From NCBI GenBank assembly GCA_902521805.1, contig CABYTL010000007.1, positions 1 through 46,430 on the forward strand: a DNA stretch of 46,430 nt, given 5' to 3'. Below are positions 24,690 to 33,412 of the stretch, piece after piece. The notes under the pieces are model-generated. The model was not told the DNA's origin. It saw only the letters and a list, made by a program, of their open reading frames with translations, and ran no database searches. Source of the stretch: an uncultured Pelagibacteraceae bacterium (lineage in GTDB: Bacteria > Pseudomonadota > Alphaproteobacteria > Pelagibacterales > Pelagibacteraceae). Position numbers and translations under genes: made by a program. Each line of letters starts with the position of its first letter. The stretch's first letter is position 1.

Positions 24690-26380
24690 TTAAAAAAATT
24701 AAAATTTTAAGAAGTAAATTTAAAAAATACAATATTGATGGATATATTGTTCCTAAAAATGATGATTACTTTACTGAATATTCAAAAATTAATCGTTTAA
24801 AGATTATATCAAATTTTAGTGGCTCAGCAGGGCTTGCAGTAATCTTAAAAAAAAAAAATTATCTATTTACTGATGGCAGATATACAACTCAAAGCCAAAT
24901 AGAATCTGGAAAAAATTTTAAAATTTTTAGTTTTGAGAAGTTAATAAACTGTAATTTGTTTAAAGATCTTAAATTAGGTTTAGATCCTAAACTCTTTACA
25001 TATCAACAGATCAAAAAAAGATTTTTGAAATATAATAATGTTAAATTTATTAAAGAAAATTTAATTGATGAAATCAAAAAACAAAAGGTGAATGACTCAT
25101 TTCCTTTCTATTCATTAACCAAAAATATTGTTGGGGAAAGTTCAGGCTCCAAAATAAACAAAATCTCTAAATTCCTTAAAAGAAATAAGTCAGATTTCAT
25201 ATTCATAAGTGCTCCAGAAAATGTTGCATGGATTTTAAATATTAGAGGTGGAGATGGGCCTAATAGCCCTATACCTAATTCTAGGTTGATAGTTAGTAAG
25301 ACAAAAAAAATATTTTTAATTAGTAAAACTGAAAAATGTAAAAAACTTATTAAAGATAAGATTATAAGACCTCATCAATTTATAGATATAAACAAATTTC
25401 CAAAAAAAATTTTAGATCTCAAAGGTAAAAATTTTATTATTGATAATAATTCTTGTTCAATTTTTTATGAAAATATTATTAAATCTAAATTTAAAATCAT
25501 AAAAAGAGAAGATCCCATATATCATTTTAAATCAATTAAGAATAAAATTGAAATAGATAATATGAAAAAAGCACACATATCAGATGGTGTAGCTTTAACA
25601 AAATTTCTTTATTGGATAAAAAATATCAATAAAAAACAAATTACAGAAGTTGATGCACAAAATAAATTAGAAAAATTTAGAAAGATGAACAAAAATTTCC
25701 TTTATCCTAGCTTTGATACAATTGCTGGTTCAGGAAAAAACGGAGCGATTGTTCATTATAGGGCAAGTGGAAAAAATTGTAGGACTATAAAAAAAAAAGA
25801 TATTTTTTTATGTGACTCTGGTGGTCAATATAAATATGGAACAACTGATGTAACAAGAACAATTTGTTTTTCTAAACCAAATCCTAAAATTAAAGATATT
25901 TTTACTAATGTTTTAAAAGGTCATATCGCTGTAGCTACTACTGATCTTAAAAAAAATAATATTGGAAAAAAAATTGATTTAAGAGCTAGAAAATTTTTAA
26001 AAAAAAATAATTTAGATTATGAACATGGAACTGGTCATGGAGTTGGTTATTTTCTAAACGTTCATGAGGGACCACAATCTATCTCAAAAATGAATAAGAT
26101 AAAAATAAAAGAGGGTATGATTTTAAGCAACGAACCAGGCTATTATAAAAAAAATAAATTTGGAATTAGAATTGAAAATCTTGTCTATGTTAAAAAATTT
26201 AAAAAGAAAACCTTTTTTGAAAATTTAACATTAGCTCCTATTGAAAAAGATTTAATAAATTTTGATCTTTTGGATTCATCAGAAAGAAATTATCTGTTTA
26301 AATATCATTTGAATGTGTATTCAAACATTTCAAAATATTTAAATTTTAATGAGAAAAAATGGTTAGCTAGTTTTATCTAA
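24659..26380 (+). CDS. Xaa-Pro aminopeptidase (aminopeptidase P, M24B)
   Basis: 573 residues from ATG 24659, which overlaps uvrD by 31 bases; a GTG at 24686 would give a tighter GTGA overlap. Two creatinase-like N-domains (ending about residue 295) precede the pita-bread catalytic domain. Metal ligands are seen as DSGGQYKYGTTDVTRT (two aspartates), EHGTGHGVGYFLNVHEGP (histidine) and SNEPGYY...GIRIENL (two glutamates). The length and three-domain form match the eukaryote-like APP1 group. It removes N-terminal residues before proline and helps peptide recycling. Its last 18 bases overlap the convergent ligA. Confidence 0.92.
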   Translation: MDKISKKNKVIKKIKILRSKFKKYNIDGYIVPKNDDYFTEYSKINRLKIISNFSGSAGLAVILKKKNYLFTDGRYTTQSQIESGKNFKIFSFEKLINCNLFKDLKLGLDPKLFTYQQIKKRFLKYNNVKFIKENLIDEIKKQKVNDSFPFYSLTKNIVGESSGSKINKISKFLKRNKSDFIFISAPENVAWILNIRGGDGPNSPIPNSRLIVSKTKKIFLISKTEKCKKLIKDKIIRPHQFIDINKFPKKILDLKGKNFIIDNNSCSIFYENIIKSKFKIIKREDPIYHFKSIKNKIEIDNMKKAHISDGVALTKFLYWIKNINKKQITEVDAQNKLEKFRKMNKNFLYPSFDTIAGSGKNGAIVHYRASGKNCRTIKKKDIFLCDSGGQYKYGTTDVTRTICFSKPNPKIKDIFTNVLKGHIAVATTDLKKNNIGKKIDLRARKFLKKNNLDYEHGTGHGVGYFLNVHEGPQSISKMNKIKIKEGMILSNEPGYYKKNKFGIRIENLVYVKKFKKKTFFENLTLAPIEKDLINFDLLDSSERNYLFKYHLNVYSNISKYLNFNEKKWLASFI

Positions 26381-28402
26381 CATTTTTAAGAATTGACTTT
26401 GATCAATAATCTCAATTTTAAGTTCTTTTGCATTTAAAACTTTCCTCTTTGTTGGATTTTCTCCAATAATTAGATAATTCAATTTTTTTGAAACATTGCT
26501 TACTATAGATCCTGAATTCTCTTCAATTAAGGATTTAGCCTCCGCCCTACTTATTCCTGATAGTTTACCTGTAAACATGAATATTTTATTATTTAATAAA
26601 CCATCATTTTTTTTTATTATTACGTCTTTTACATCAAGCACTTCTTCAAGTTCATTCAAAACTTTTCTATTTGTATCATTTAAAAAAAAGTTTTTGATAG
26701 AATTTATTTGGGTTTCACCTATGCCATCAATATTGAGTAAATCATTAAGATCATTTTTTTTTGATAAGGATATGAAATTTTTTAATGATTTAAGATTTTT
26801 TGATAAGATTTTAGCATTCTCTAAACCAATATGTCTTATACCTAAAGCATATATAAATTTTTCAAAAGAAATAGTTTTTTTTGAATTTATTGAATATTTA
26901 AGATTTGCTACAGACTGTTTTCCCCAACCATCTAAGTTTTCAACTTTATTGTAATCAAGTCTAAATATGTCTTGAGGAAATTTTATTAAGTTAAGATTCC
27001 AAAAATTTTCGACAATTTTCTTTCCTAACCCATCTATATTAAAAGCCTCTTTAGAGACAAAATGTTTTAACTTCTCGATTGAAATCTTTTCGCAGTAATA
27101 TCCCTCACTCGAGCATCTTCTAACTGCATCATTTTTTTTTGTTATTAAATTGAATTCTTTAATTGTTTTTGAACTACAAGAAGGACATTTTGTAGGAAAA
27201 ATAAACTTTTTTGAATCAGCTTTTCTCTTTCCTGTATCAACAGAAATTACATGAGGTATTACATCACCTGCTCTTTCGACGACAACAGTATCTCCTATTC
27301 TAATATCTTTACGAATAATTTCTTCTTCATTGTGTAAAGTAGCATTAGAAACTGTAACACCTCCAATATTTACAGGTCTAATTTTTGCAACAGGCGTTAA
27401 GGCTCCTGTTCTGCCAATTTGAATTTCAATATTTTTAATTTTCGAAACAGCACTGTTAGCTGAAAATTTATGAGCAATTGCCCATCTTGGAGCGTTTGCA
27501 ACATTACCCAATCTTTTTTGCAATTTTAAGTCATTCACTTTGTAAACAATTCCATCTATATCGAAATCTATTCCACTTCTTTTTTTTTCAATTTCATGAT
27601 AATTTTTCATCAAATTTTTAACGTTTTTCAAAGTTTTATTTAGAGGATTAGTTTTAAATCCCCAAGATTTCAAATCTTTTAAATATTCACTTTGTAAGGA
27701 TACCTGCAAACCTTTTTCATAACCAAAAGTATATGCAATAAATTTAAGTGGAATTTTTTTTGTTTCCTCAGGATTTTTTTGTCTCAAAGATCCTGAGGCA
27801 GCATTCCTCGGATTTGCAAATTTACCACTCATTTTTTTAAAATCATTATTTTGAATAAATACCTCTCCTCTTATATCTATCTCACTTGGAAAACTTTTTA
27901 ATTTAACTTGATCTGGAATATCCTTAATCGTTTTTAAATTATCTGTAATATCCTCTCCTTCTCTTCCATCTCCTCTCGACAATCCACATACAAATATTCC
28001 GTTTTTATATGTCAAGGAAGCAGAAATCCCATCAATTTTAGGTTCTGCACTATATTCTATTTCAAAACCCTCTGCTTTATCTAGATAATTCACTATTCTT
28101 TTTTCAAAGTTACTTAAATCTTCCTGACTAAAAGCGTTAGCTAAAGATAACATTGGAACCTTATGCAAAACTTTTTTAAAATTTTTTGATGGCTTATAAC
28201 CTACTTTTTCGGATGGTGAATTTTTTACCTTTAAGTATTTATATTTTTTTTCTAAGTCAATTATACTTTTTTTTAGTTGATCGTATTCTGAGTCAGTTAT
28301 TTCAGAAATATTATCATTATAATATTTTTTATTATAATAATTTAAAGATTTTATTTTATTTTTATATCCTTTTTGAATTAAATCTTTCTTCATATTAATC
28401 AA
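26363..28402 (-). CDS. ligA: NAD+-dependent DNA ligase LigA
   Basis: 679 residues. Domain Ia with YYNKKYYNDNISEITDSEYD, the adenylation motif AEPK-I-DGISASL (nucleotidyl lysine in K-x-D-G), GRGDGREGEDIT-like stretch, OB fold with GRTGALTPVAKI, a zinc finger (CPSC ... RC-x6-C), helix-hairpin-helix repeats and a C-terminal BRCT domain (KIFMFTGKLSGISRAEAKSLIE) are in the usual order. It seals nicks in replication and repair and is essential in bacteria. The start given overlaps bamD by 8 bases; an ATG three codons later is also possible. It closes the long dcw cluster. Confidence 0.96.
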   Translation of the reverse strand: MINMKKDLIQKGYKNKIKSLNYYNKKYYNDNISEITDSEYDQLKKSIIDLEKKYKYLKVKNSPSEKVGYKPSKNFKKVLHKVPMLSLANAFSQEDLSNFEKRIVNYLDKAEGFEIEYSAEPKIDGISASLTYKNGIFVCGLSRGDGREGEDITDNLKTIKDIPDQVKLKSFPSEIDIRGEVFIQNNDFKKMSGKFANPRNAASGSLRQKNPEETKKIPLKFIAYTFGYEKGLQVSLQSEYLKDLKSWGFKTNPLNKTLKNVKNLMKNYHEIEKKRSGIDFDIDGIVYKVNDLKLQKRLGNVANAPRWAIAHKFSANSAVSKIKNIEIQIGRTGALTPVAKIRPVNIGGVTVSNATLHNEEEIIRKDIRIGDTVVVERAGDVIPHVISVDTGKRKADSKKFIFPTKCPSCSSKTIKEFNLITKKNDAVRRCSSEGYYCEKISIEKLKHFVSKEAFNIDGLGKKIVENFWNLNLIKFPQDIFRLDYNKVENLDGWGKQSVANLKYSINSKKTISFEKFIYALGIRHIGLENAKILSKNLKSLKNFISLSKKNDLNDLLNIDGIGETQINSIKNFFLNDTNRKVLNELEEVLDVKDVIIKKNDGLLNNKIFMFTGKLSGISRAEAKSLIEENSGSIVSNVSKKLNYLIIGENPTKRKVLNAKELKIEIIDQSQFLKMLDKTS

Positions 28403-29231
28403 AAAGATTTTTGAATTTATCTAATACTCCTTTTTTGTCCTTCTTAATTTTTTTTGGAATTTGGGCTGAATAATCTTTGTTAAAAACTTTATACGATTTT
28501 TTATACCAATCACTTGATAAATAATTATATCCTAAAATATTTGCATATTTTTGTGACTCTTCAATCAAGCCAAGTTTATAATTAATTTCAACTAATCTAT
28601 GTAAAGCCTCTTCAATAAAAACCGTTTGGTCATAATTTTTGGTAACAACTTTAAATCTATTCATTGCTGCTATCCATTTGCCCTTTTTAATATAATGTCT
28701 TCCTAAGTACATTTCTTTAGATGCTAAAATATCCTGAATTAAATCAATCTTAAAACTTGCATCAATTGCAAATTCTGATTTGGGATAAGTTTTTATGATA
28801 AAATCAAATCTTTCTTTTGCATTAAACAACGGACCTGAGTCTCTTTTTTCGTCTTCAATACTTTCATAAAAACACATAGCTATTAAATAATGCGCGTAAG
28901 GTAAATCTTTATCATTTGGATAAGTTTTTAAATATCTTTCTACATTTTGAATTGCTTCAGTATAATAATTTTGCATATAATAAGAATATGATGCCATAAG
29001 AGCTGCTCTTGGAGCCCAAACAGATTGGGGATATAGAAGTTCTGCCTCTAAAAATTTTTTTGACGCAAAATATGGATCTCCTTTGGACAAAGCATCATAA
29101 GCCTCATTATAAGATTTAATCATTTCAAGTTCCTGGGAAGTTTCTTTTATTAAGGATACTTCTGTTTCTTTCTTTGAACAAGAGCTTAAAACAATAATTA
29201 TTATCAAAAATAGAGAACTAAATTTATTCAT
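28395..29231 (-). CDS. bamD: BamD, outer membrane protein assembly lipoprotein
   Basis: 278 residues. A lipoprotein signal ends in the lipobox LSSC18. Tetratricopeptide repeats follow: AYDALSKGDPYFASKKFLEAELLYPQS, YYTEAIQNVERYLKTYPND, and DSGPLFNAKERFDFIIKTYPKSEFA, the BamD pattern. BamD and BamA are the two essential subunits of the complex that inserts beta-barrel proteins. The gene comes between lpxC and ligA, as in many Alphaproteobacteria. Gap to lpxC is 33 bases. Confidence 0.94.
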   Translation of the reverse strand: MNKFSSLFLIIIIVLSSCSKKETEVSLIKETSQELEMIKSYNEAYDALSKGDPYFASKKFLEAELLYPQSVWAPRAALMASYSYYMQNYYTEAIQNVERYLKTYPNDKDLPYAHYLIAMCFYESIEDEKRDSGPLFNAKERFDFIIKTYPKSEFAIDASFKIDLIQDILASKEMYLGRHYIKKGKWIAAMNRFKVVTKNYDQTVFIEEALHRLVEINYKLGLIEESQKYANILGYNYLSSDWYKKSYKVFNKDYSAQIPKKIKKDKKGVLDKFKNLFD

Positions 29232-29264
29232 ATAAATTTATTAAATTATAATGATAATTTAATT

Positions 29265-30185
29265 TTATGCTATAGATCTTAGCAAACTTCTATTAATTAA
29301 TGTGTGTGGTAAATTTCTTTCTTGAATTTCAATAATTGAAAAATTTGAATTATTTTTCAAAGCTTTTCTTAATAGCTGGTTGGTCAAATAATGACCACCC
29401 TGGTAACATTTCACACTTCCAATAATTCTATAGCCACTTGTAAATAAATCTCCAATACAATCCAAAATTTTATGATTTACAAATTCCTTACTATTTCTTA
29501 AGCCATCTTTATTTAAAATTTCGTTACCCTTTACTACGATTGCGTTATCTAAACTTCCACCCTTTGCTAAACCAATTTTTTTTATTGCCTCTACATCCTC
29601 ATATAGACAAAAAGTTCTTGAATTTATTATATCGTCGAGTGTATCATTATAAACATTAATCTTGTTATTTTGATCTCCAATAATTTCATTATTGTACTTA
29701 AGTTTAAACTCTATATCTAAACTTAGTTTTGATGGTTCTATTGATGCATATCTTGAACCATCTTTAAATTCTATTTTATTATTTATCTTTATTATTTTAA
29801 TTGGTTTATTGCTAACTACAAAATCCGCAGCTAAAATTTTTTCAACAAATTGCTTAGCTGACCCATCTAAAATTGGTACTTCCTCATTGTCTATTTCAAT
29901 TACAGCATTATCAATTCCAATACTGAATAATGCTCCCATTAGATGTTCAATAGTCGAAATTTTTACTCCATAATCATTTGATATTGTCGTGTTGAGAGAC
30001 GTGTTACTTACATTCAAAAAACTTGGATAAACCAAATTATTTTTTTTTAAATCCACTCTTTTAAAAAGTATACCAGTGTCTGGGTCTGCTGGAATAATAG
30101 AAATATTTGAGACTTTTCCACTGTGTAGGCCGATACCCTTAAATTTAACTGAGTGTTTTAAAGTTTTTTGATTAAGTAAGCTCAC
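29265..30185 (-). CDS. lpxC: LpxC, UDP-3-O-acyl-N-acetylglucosamine deacetylase
   Basis: 306 residues. LKHSVKFKGIGLHSGK at the N-terminus, zinc ligand in STIEHLMGAL, and NHKILDCIGDLFTSGYRIIG with the other histidine and aspartate ligands match the family. The E-V-P-I-L-D-G-SA stretch is also diagnostic. LpxC makes the first committed step of lipid A synthesis, so the organism should have LPS. It ends the division part of the cluster and follows the FtsA-like gene with a 64-base gap, where ftsZ usually stands in other bacteria. Confidence 0.96.
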   Translation of the reverse strand: MSLLNQKTLKHSVKFKGIGLHSGKVSNISIIPADPDTGILFKRVDLKKNNLVYPSFLNVSNTSLNTTISNDYGVKISTIEHLMGALFSIGIDNAVIEIDNEEVPILDGSAKQFVEKILAADFVVSNKPIKIIKINNKIEFKDGSRYASIEPSKLSLDIEFKLKYNNEIIGDQNNKINVYNDTLDDIINSRTFCLYEDVEAIKKIGLAKGGSLDNAIVVKGNEILNKDGLRNSKEFVNHKILDCIGDLFTSGYRIIGSVKCYQGGHYLTNQLLRKALKNNSNFSIIEIQERNLPHTLINRSLLRSIA

Positions 30186-30249
30186 AAAATTAACCTACCA
30201 AGCGGAGATCAATTTATGAAAACAACAAATGTTACTAGAAAATACAATA

Positions 30250-30951
30250 TTAACCAAAAAAATTAAAAATCTTTTCAAAAAAGCCTTGTTTTCTTGATCT
30301 TTTTTTTATCATAAAAAATTCATTATTATTAAGTCGGTTTATGCTGTCATTCGCAGATTCAACTATAGTTTGATTATTGTGCTTATTAAGATTTTTCAAA
30401 TAATCATAACAAAGAATTTTACTAATTGAAATTTGATATTTTAAAAATATTTGTCTAAGGTTTTTAACAACCTGGTCCTCTAAACATATAAAATCAATTT
30501 GAATTATTAAATTTTCGAATTCGTTATTTTCTGGTAGATTTTTCATTGTAACTCCATCAATTTGATATTCGTTTACAATCATGTGAATTATTTCATATTC
30601 AGGTGAACACTTGTTAAATTGGTTTCTAATATTAGTCAATGAATCTTTAATTTGGTTATAATCAAAATTTACTGTTTTAAAATTAAGTTTTGCTGAAGAT
30701 TTTACAACTAAAAAATTATCATATTCAAAAATTATAAAAATTTTTTTTATAAAATTTCTTAAATTTTTTTCTAAGTCTATAATATTTTTTTTTAAAAAAC
30801 TTTCTAGTAGATCGAAAATATTATTTGTAGTATAATTTTGAATGAATATCTCCTTAGACATTATTGATACATTTTTATGATCAATAGCTATAAATAAGAT
30901 TTTTTCTTTTTTAATAATAAAAAAATATCGATTTTCAATTATATTACTCAT
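30250..30951 (-). CDS. Minimal FtsA-like protein (1C domain plus membrane helix, no ATPase core)
   Basis: 233 residues in the position of ftsA, between ftsQ (8-base overlap) and lpxC; full FtsA has about 410-440. Residues 8-90 look like the first strands of FtsA domain IA in degraded form. Residues about 90-187 resemble the 1C domain, best seen in EYEIIHMIVNEYQIDG (118-133), which matches the FtsA stretch 'ILHVLPQEYxVDG', and in the later QIDFICLEDQVVKNLRQIF and ISISKILCYDYLKNL. A short linker (188-218) leads to KKRSRKQGFFEKIFNFFG, very like the amphipathic C-terminal helix that ties FtsA to the membrane. The phosphate loops and the IIA/IIB domains that bind ATP and FtsZ are absent. It may link divisome partners to the membrane without ATP control. 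Homology to FtsA is my inference from order and motif; a diverged remnant is possible. Confidence 0.7.
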   Translation of the reverse strand: MSNIIENRYFFIIKKEKILFIAIDHKNVSIMSKEIFIQNYTTNNIFDLLESFLKKNIIDLEKNLRNFIKKIFIIFEYDNFLVVKSSAKLNFKTVNFDYNQIKDSLTNIRNQFNKCSPEYEIIHMIVNEYQIDGVTMKNLPENNEFENLIIQIDFICLEDQVVKNLRQIFLKYQISISKILCYDYLKNLNKHNNQTIVESANDSINRLNNNEFFMIKKRSRKQGFFEKIFNFFG

Positions 30952-31612
30952 TAATAAATATCATACCATCTTGTCTAAAATCTAACATCTTATGATTAAA
31001 TTTATTTGATAGAATAATTTCAAATATTAAATCTAATTTTTTTGCAGTTAAATTGGAAGGCATTTTTAATATAAAATCATCTTTTGTAACAACATCCCAT
31101 CTTTTTGATTTGAAAAAATAAAATTCTTTTATTTCGTTAAATTTAAAATTTGAATCATCAATAATTTTTTTAAATTCTAAAAATTCTTTAACATCAACAT
31201 TGCCAAAAATATATGGAAATTCAAAACTATTTTCATTTATTTCAATCAAATTTCCATTTGACCCAATTAGATAATTAGAATTATTTTTATTCGTGATTGC
31301 TAAAAGTTTTGTTTTTTCAATACTGATATTTAATGTTGAAGGATACTTTTTAAAGATTTCTATTTTTTCAATTACTTTATCGGAATTAATCTTTTCCAAA
31401 ATACTTTTTTTATCAAAAAAGAATATATTTTTATCTTTAAAAATTTTTAATTCATCATAAATTCTTTTGATTTCAAGCTCGTCTAATCCATTAATATTAA
31501 ATTCTTTAATCTTATAAAATTCATTAAATATTTTATTACTATTAATAGTAACCAGTGATAGAAAAAAAAATAAATAAACTATAATTTTTTTACTTGTTTG
31601 TTGATGCATCAT
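30944..31612 (-). CDS. ftsQ: FtsQ, divisome protein with POTRA domain
   Basis: 222 residues, shorter than usual (about 250-310). A short cytoplasmic N-terminus, one transmembrane helix (about 9-24) and a POTRA domain (FYKIKEFNINGLDELEIKRIYDEL) are followed by KYPSTLNISIEKTKLLAITN, the typical FtsQ beta domain. FtsQ ties FtsL/FtsB to the cytoplasmic division machinery. It overlaps ddl by 23 bases and the FtsA-like gene by 8 bases. The cytoplasmic tail that binds FtsA-side partners elsewhere is almost lacking here. Confidence 0.88.
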   Translation of the reverse strand: MMHQQTSKKIIVYLFFFLSLVTINSNKIFNEFYKIKEFNINGLDELEIKRIYDELKIFKDKNIFFFDKKSILEKINSDKVIEKIEIFKKYPSTLNISIEKTKLLAITNKNNSNYLIGSNGNLIEINENSFEFPYIFGNVDVKEFLEFKKIIDDSNFKFNEIKEFYFFKSKRWDVVTKDDFILKMPSNLTAKKLDLIFEIILSNKFNHKMLDFRQDGMIFINE

Positions 31613-32504
31613 CTAATAAAAATTTTAGTAATCTTATAAAACTAATCCCTTTATGGGCACATATTTCGGGGACTAAAGAAAGTTTAGTCATACCCGGCTG
31701 TGTATTTGTTTCTAGAAGATAAAATTTACCTTTATAGTATTTAAAATCAGATCTAGTTACACCTCTACATCCAAGTAATCTATGAACCTTTAAAGATATA
31801 TTCATCAATTTATCAAATTTTTTTTTTTGTAAATCTACTGGTATTATATGTTTAGTTTTTGCCCTTGAATTGTATTTGGCCTCATAATCGTAAAACTGTC
31901 TTTTGGGTTCTAATTCTATAGCACCTAGCTTTTTATTACATAAGACAGCAGCCTGAATTTCACGACCAGGGATAAGTTTTTCAATCAAAATTTCCTTGTA
32001 AAATTTTAGTTTTTTTAATCTTTGATTCAGATTAAATTCGTTACAAATATACACATTAACACTAGATCCCTCGTTAATTGGTTTGATCACAACTGGAAAT
32101 TTTAATTTTTTTTTAATTTTTGATTTTAAAATAAAATAAGACTCGTTATATGAATATTTTATATAACTTGGAGTCAGTATTTTATTTTTTAAAAATATTT
32201 TTTTTGAAATTTCTTTATCCATTGCTTTAGCAGAGGCAATTACACCCGAATGAGTATAAGGAACATTCATATTCTCTAAGATAGATTGAATATATCCATC
32301 TTCACCATATTGGCCGTGTAAAGCATTAAATATGATTTTAGGATTAAAACTTTTCACTAAATCAACTAGTTGATGATCAGGTTCACAAATTCTAACTTTA
32401 TATCCATTTTTTTTTAATTCTTTGTAAACTTGATTACCAGTTTGAATACTAATTAACCGTTCTTTAGATTGTCCACCGGAAATAATTAAAATTTTTTTTT
32501 TCAA
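31590..32504 (-). CDS. ddl: D-alanine--D-alanine ligase
   Basis: 304 residues of the ATP-grasp family. ILIISGGQSKERLISIQTG at the N-terminus, NALHGQYGEDGYIQSILE, KPINEGSSVNVYI, and the metal-binding C-terminus DFKYYKGKFYLLETNTQPGMTKLSLVPE match Ddl. It makes the D-Ala-D-Ala dipeptide that MurF adds to the precursor. The start overlaps murB by 4 bases, the end overlaps ftsQ by 23. Confidence 0.94.
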   Translation of the reverse strand: MKKKILIISGGQSKERLISIQTGNQVYKELKKNGYKVRICEPDHQLVDLVKSFNPKIIFNALHGQYGEDGYIQSILENMNVPYTHSGVIASAKAMDKEISKKIFLKNKILTPSYIKYSYNESYFILKSKIKKKLKFPVVIKPINEGSSVNVYICNEFNLNQRLKKLKFYKEILIEKLIPGREIQAAVLCNKKLGAIELEPKRQFYDYEAKYNSRAKTKHIIPVDLQKKKFDKLMNISLKVHRLLGCRGVTRSDFKYYKGKFYLLETNTQPGMTKLSLVPEICAHKGISFIRLLKFLLDDASTNK

Positions 32505-33412
32505 TTTTCTAAAATTTTTATTTCTTTTTCTATATTAATACCTGTTTTATTGAACACACTTTTCTCAACAAAATCGATTAATTTTTTCATGTCATGAAAT
32601 GTAGCATTACCTTTATTAACAAAAAAATTTGAGTGTTTATCTGAAATACATGCGTCTCCAAATTTTGTATTAGCGGGCACAGACTCTTTAATTAATTGCC
32701 AAACTTTTTTTGTAGTTTTTTTAATTGGATTCTTAAAAGTACTTCCGCTTGTTTTAATATTACTTGGCTGATTTTTATCTTTTTGAAATTTTAATTCTAA
32801 CATTTTTTCTCGAATTTTTATTTTATCTTCTTTAAGACCCTTAAAAGAAGCACTTAAAAATATTAAATTCTCAGATAAGTCATTAGATCTATATTCAAAA
32901 TTAATTTTTTTTGATGGAATGGTTAATATATTTCCAATTTTATCTATTGCTTGAATTGAAATTAAATTATCTTTAATTTCTCTATCAAAACAACCAGCAT
33001 TCATTTTTATTCCACCTCCTATTGTTCCGGGAATACAATTTAAAAATTCAAATCCACTTAAACTGTTATCAGCAGCAAAATTAGATAATTGTTTATCTAA
33101 AACAGCTGCTCCAGAAATAATGATATTTGAATTTAATACAGATAGTCTATTAAAATTTTTTCCAAGTTTAATTATAATTCCGTCATAAGTATCATCTGTT
33201 ATCAATGTATTAGAACCAGCTCCAATTATATGAATTTTTTCTCTGTTATTTATAATCTTTAAAAAATTTACCAGATCTTTCAGCTCATTAGCTTTAAAAA
33301 AGACTTTTGCATTACCACCAATATTAAACCAATTTTTCTTTTTTAAGTTTGCATCAAAAATAATATTTGAGTCGAATTTCTTCAGAATTTTTTTTAACTC
33401 CTTAATCTTCAT
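32501..33412 (-). CDS. murB: MurB, UDP-N-acetylenolpyruvoylglucosamine reductase
   Basis: 303 residues. FAD-binding NIGGNAKVFFKANELKDLV and IGAGSNTLITDDTYDGIIIKL, GFEFLNCIPGTIGGGIKMNAGCF, and the serine motif TSGSTFKNP mark a type IIa MurB. It reduces the enolpyruvyl group to lactate, giving UDP-MurNAc, the substrate of MurC. The start overlaps murC by 4 bases; the end overlaps ddl by 4. Confidence 0.95.
   Translation of the reverse strand: MKIKELKKILKKFDSNIIFDANLKKKNWFNIGGNAKVFFKANELKDLVNFLKIINNREKIHIIGAGSNTLITDDTYDGIIIKLGKNFNRLSVLNSNIIISGAAVLDKQLSNFAADNSLSGFEFLNCIPGTIGGGIKMNAGCFDREIKDNLISIQAIDKIGNILTIPSKKINFEYRSNDLSENLIFLSASFKGLKEDKIKIREKMLELKFQKDKNQPSNIKTSGSTFKNPIKKTTKKVWQLIKESVPANTKFGDACISDKHSNFFVNKGNATFHDMKKLIDFVEKSVFNKTGINIEKEIKILEN

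Noticed and set aside
26496..26954. 152-codon open frame antisense to ligA
   Set aside because: It reflects codon bias of the ligase gene on the other strand; the translated sequence is low-complexity and shows no domain.
30250..30951. Short FtsA-like gene as a broken pseudogene
   Set aside because: The frame is intact, starts within the end of ftsQ, has a believable C-terminal amphipathic helix right before its stop, and no further FtsA-like sequence follows in the 64-base gap to lpxC.
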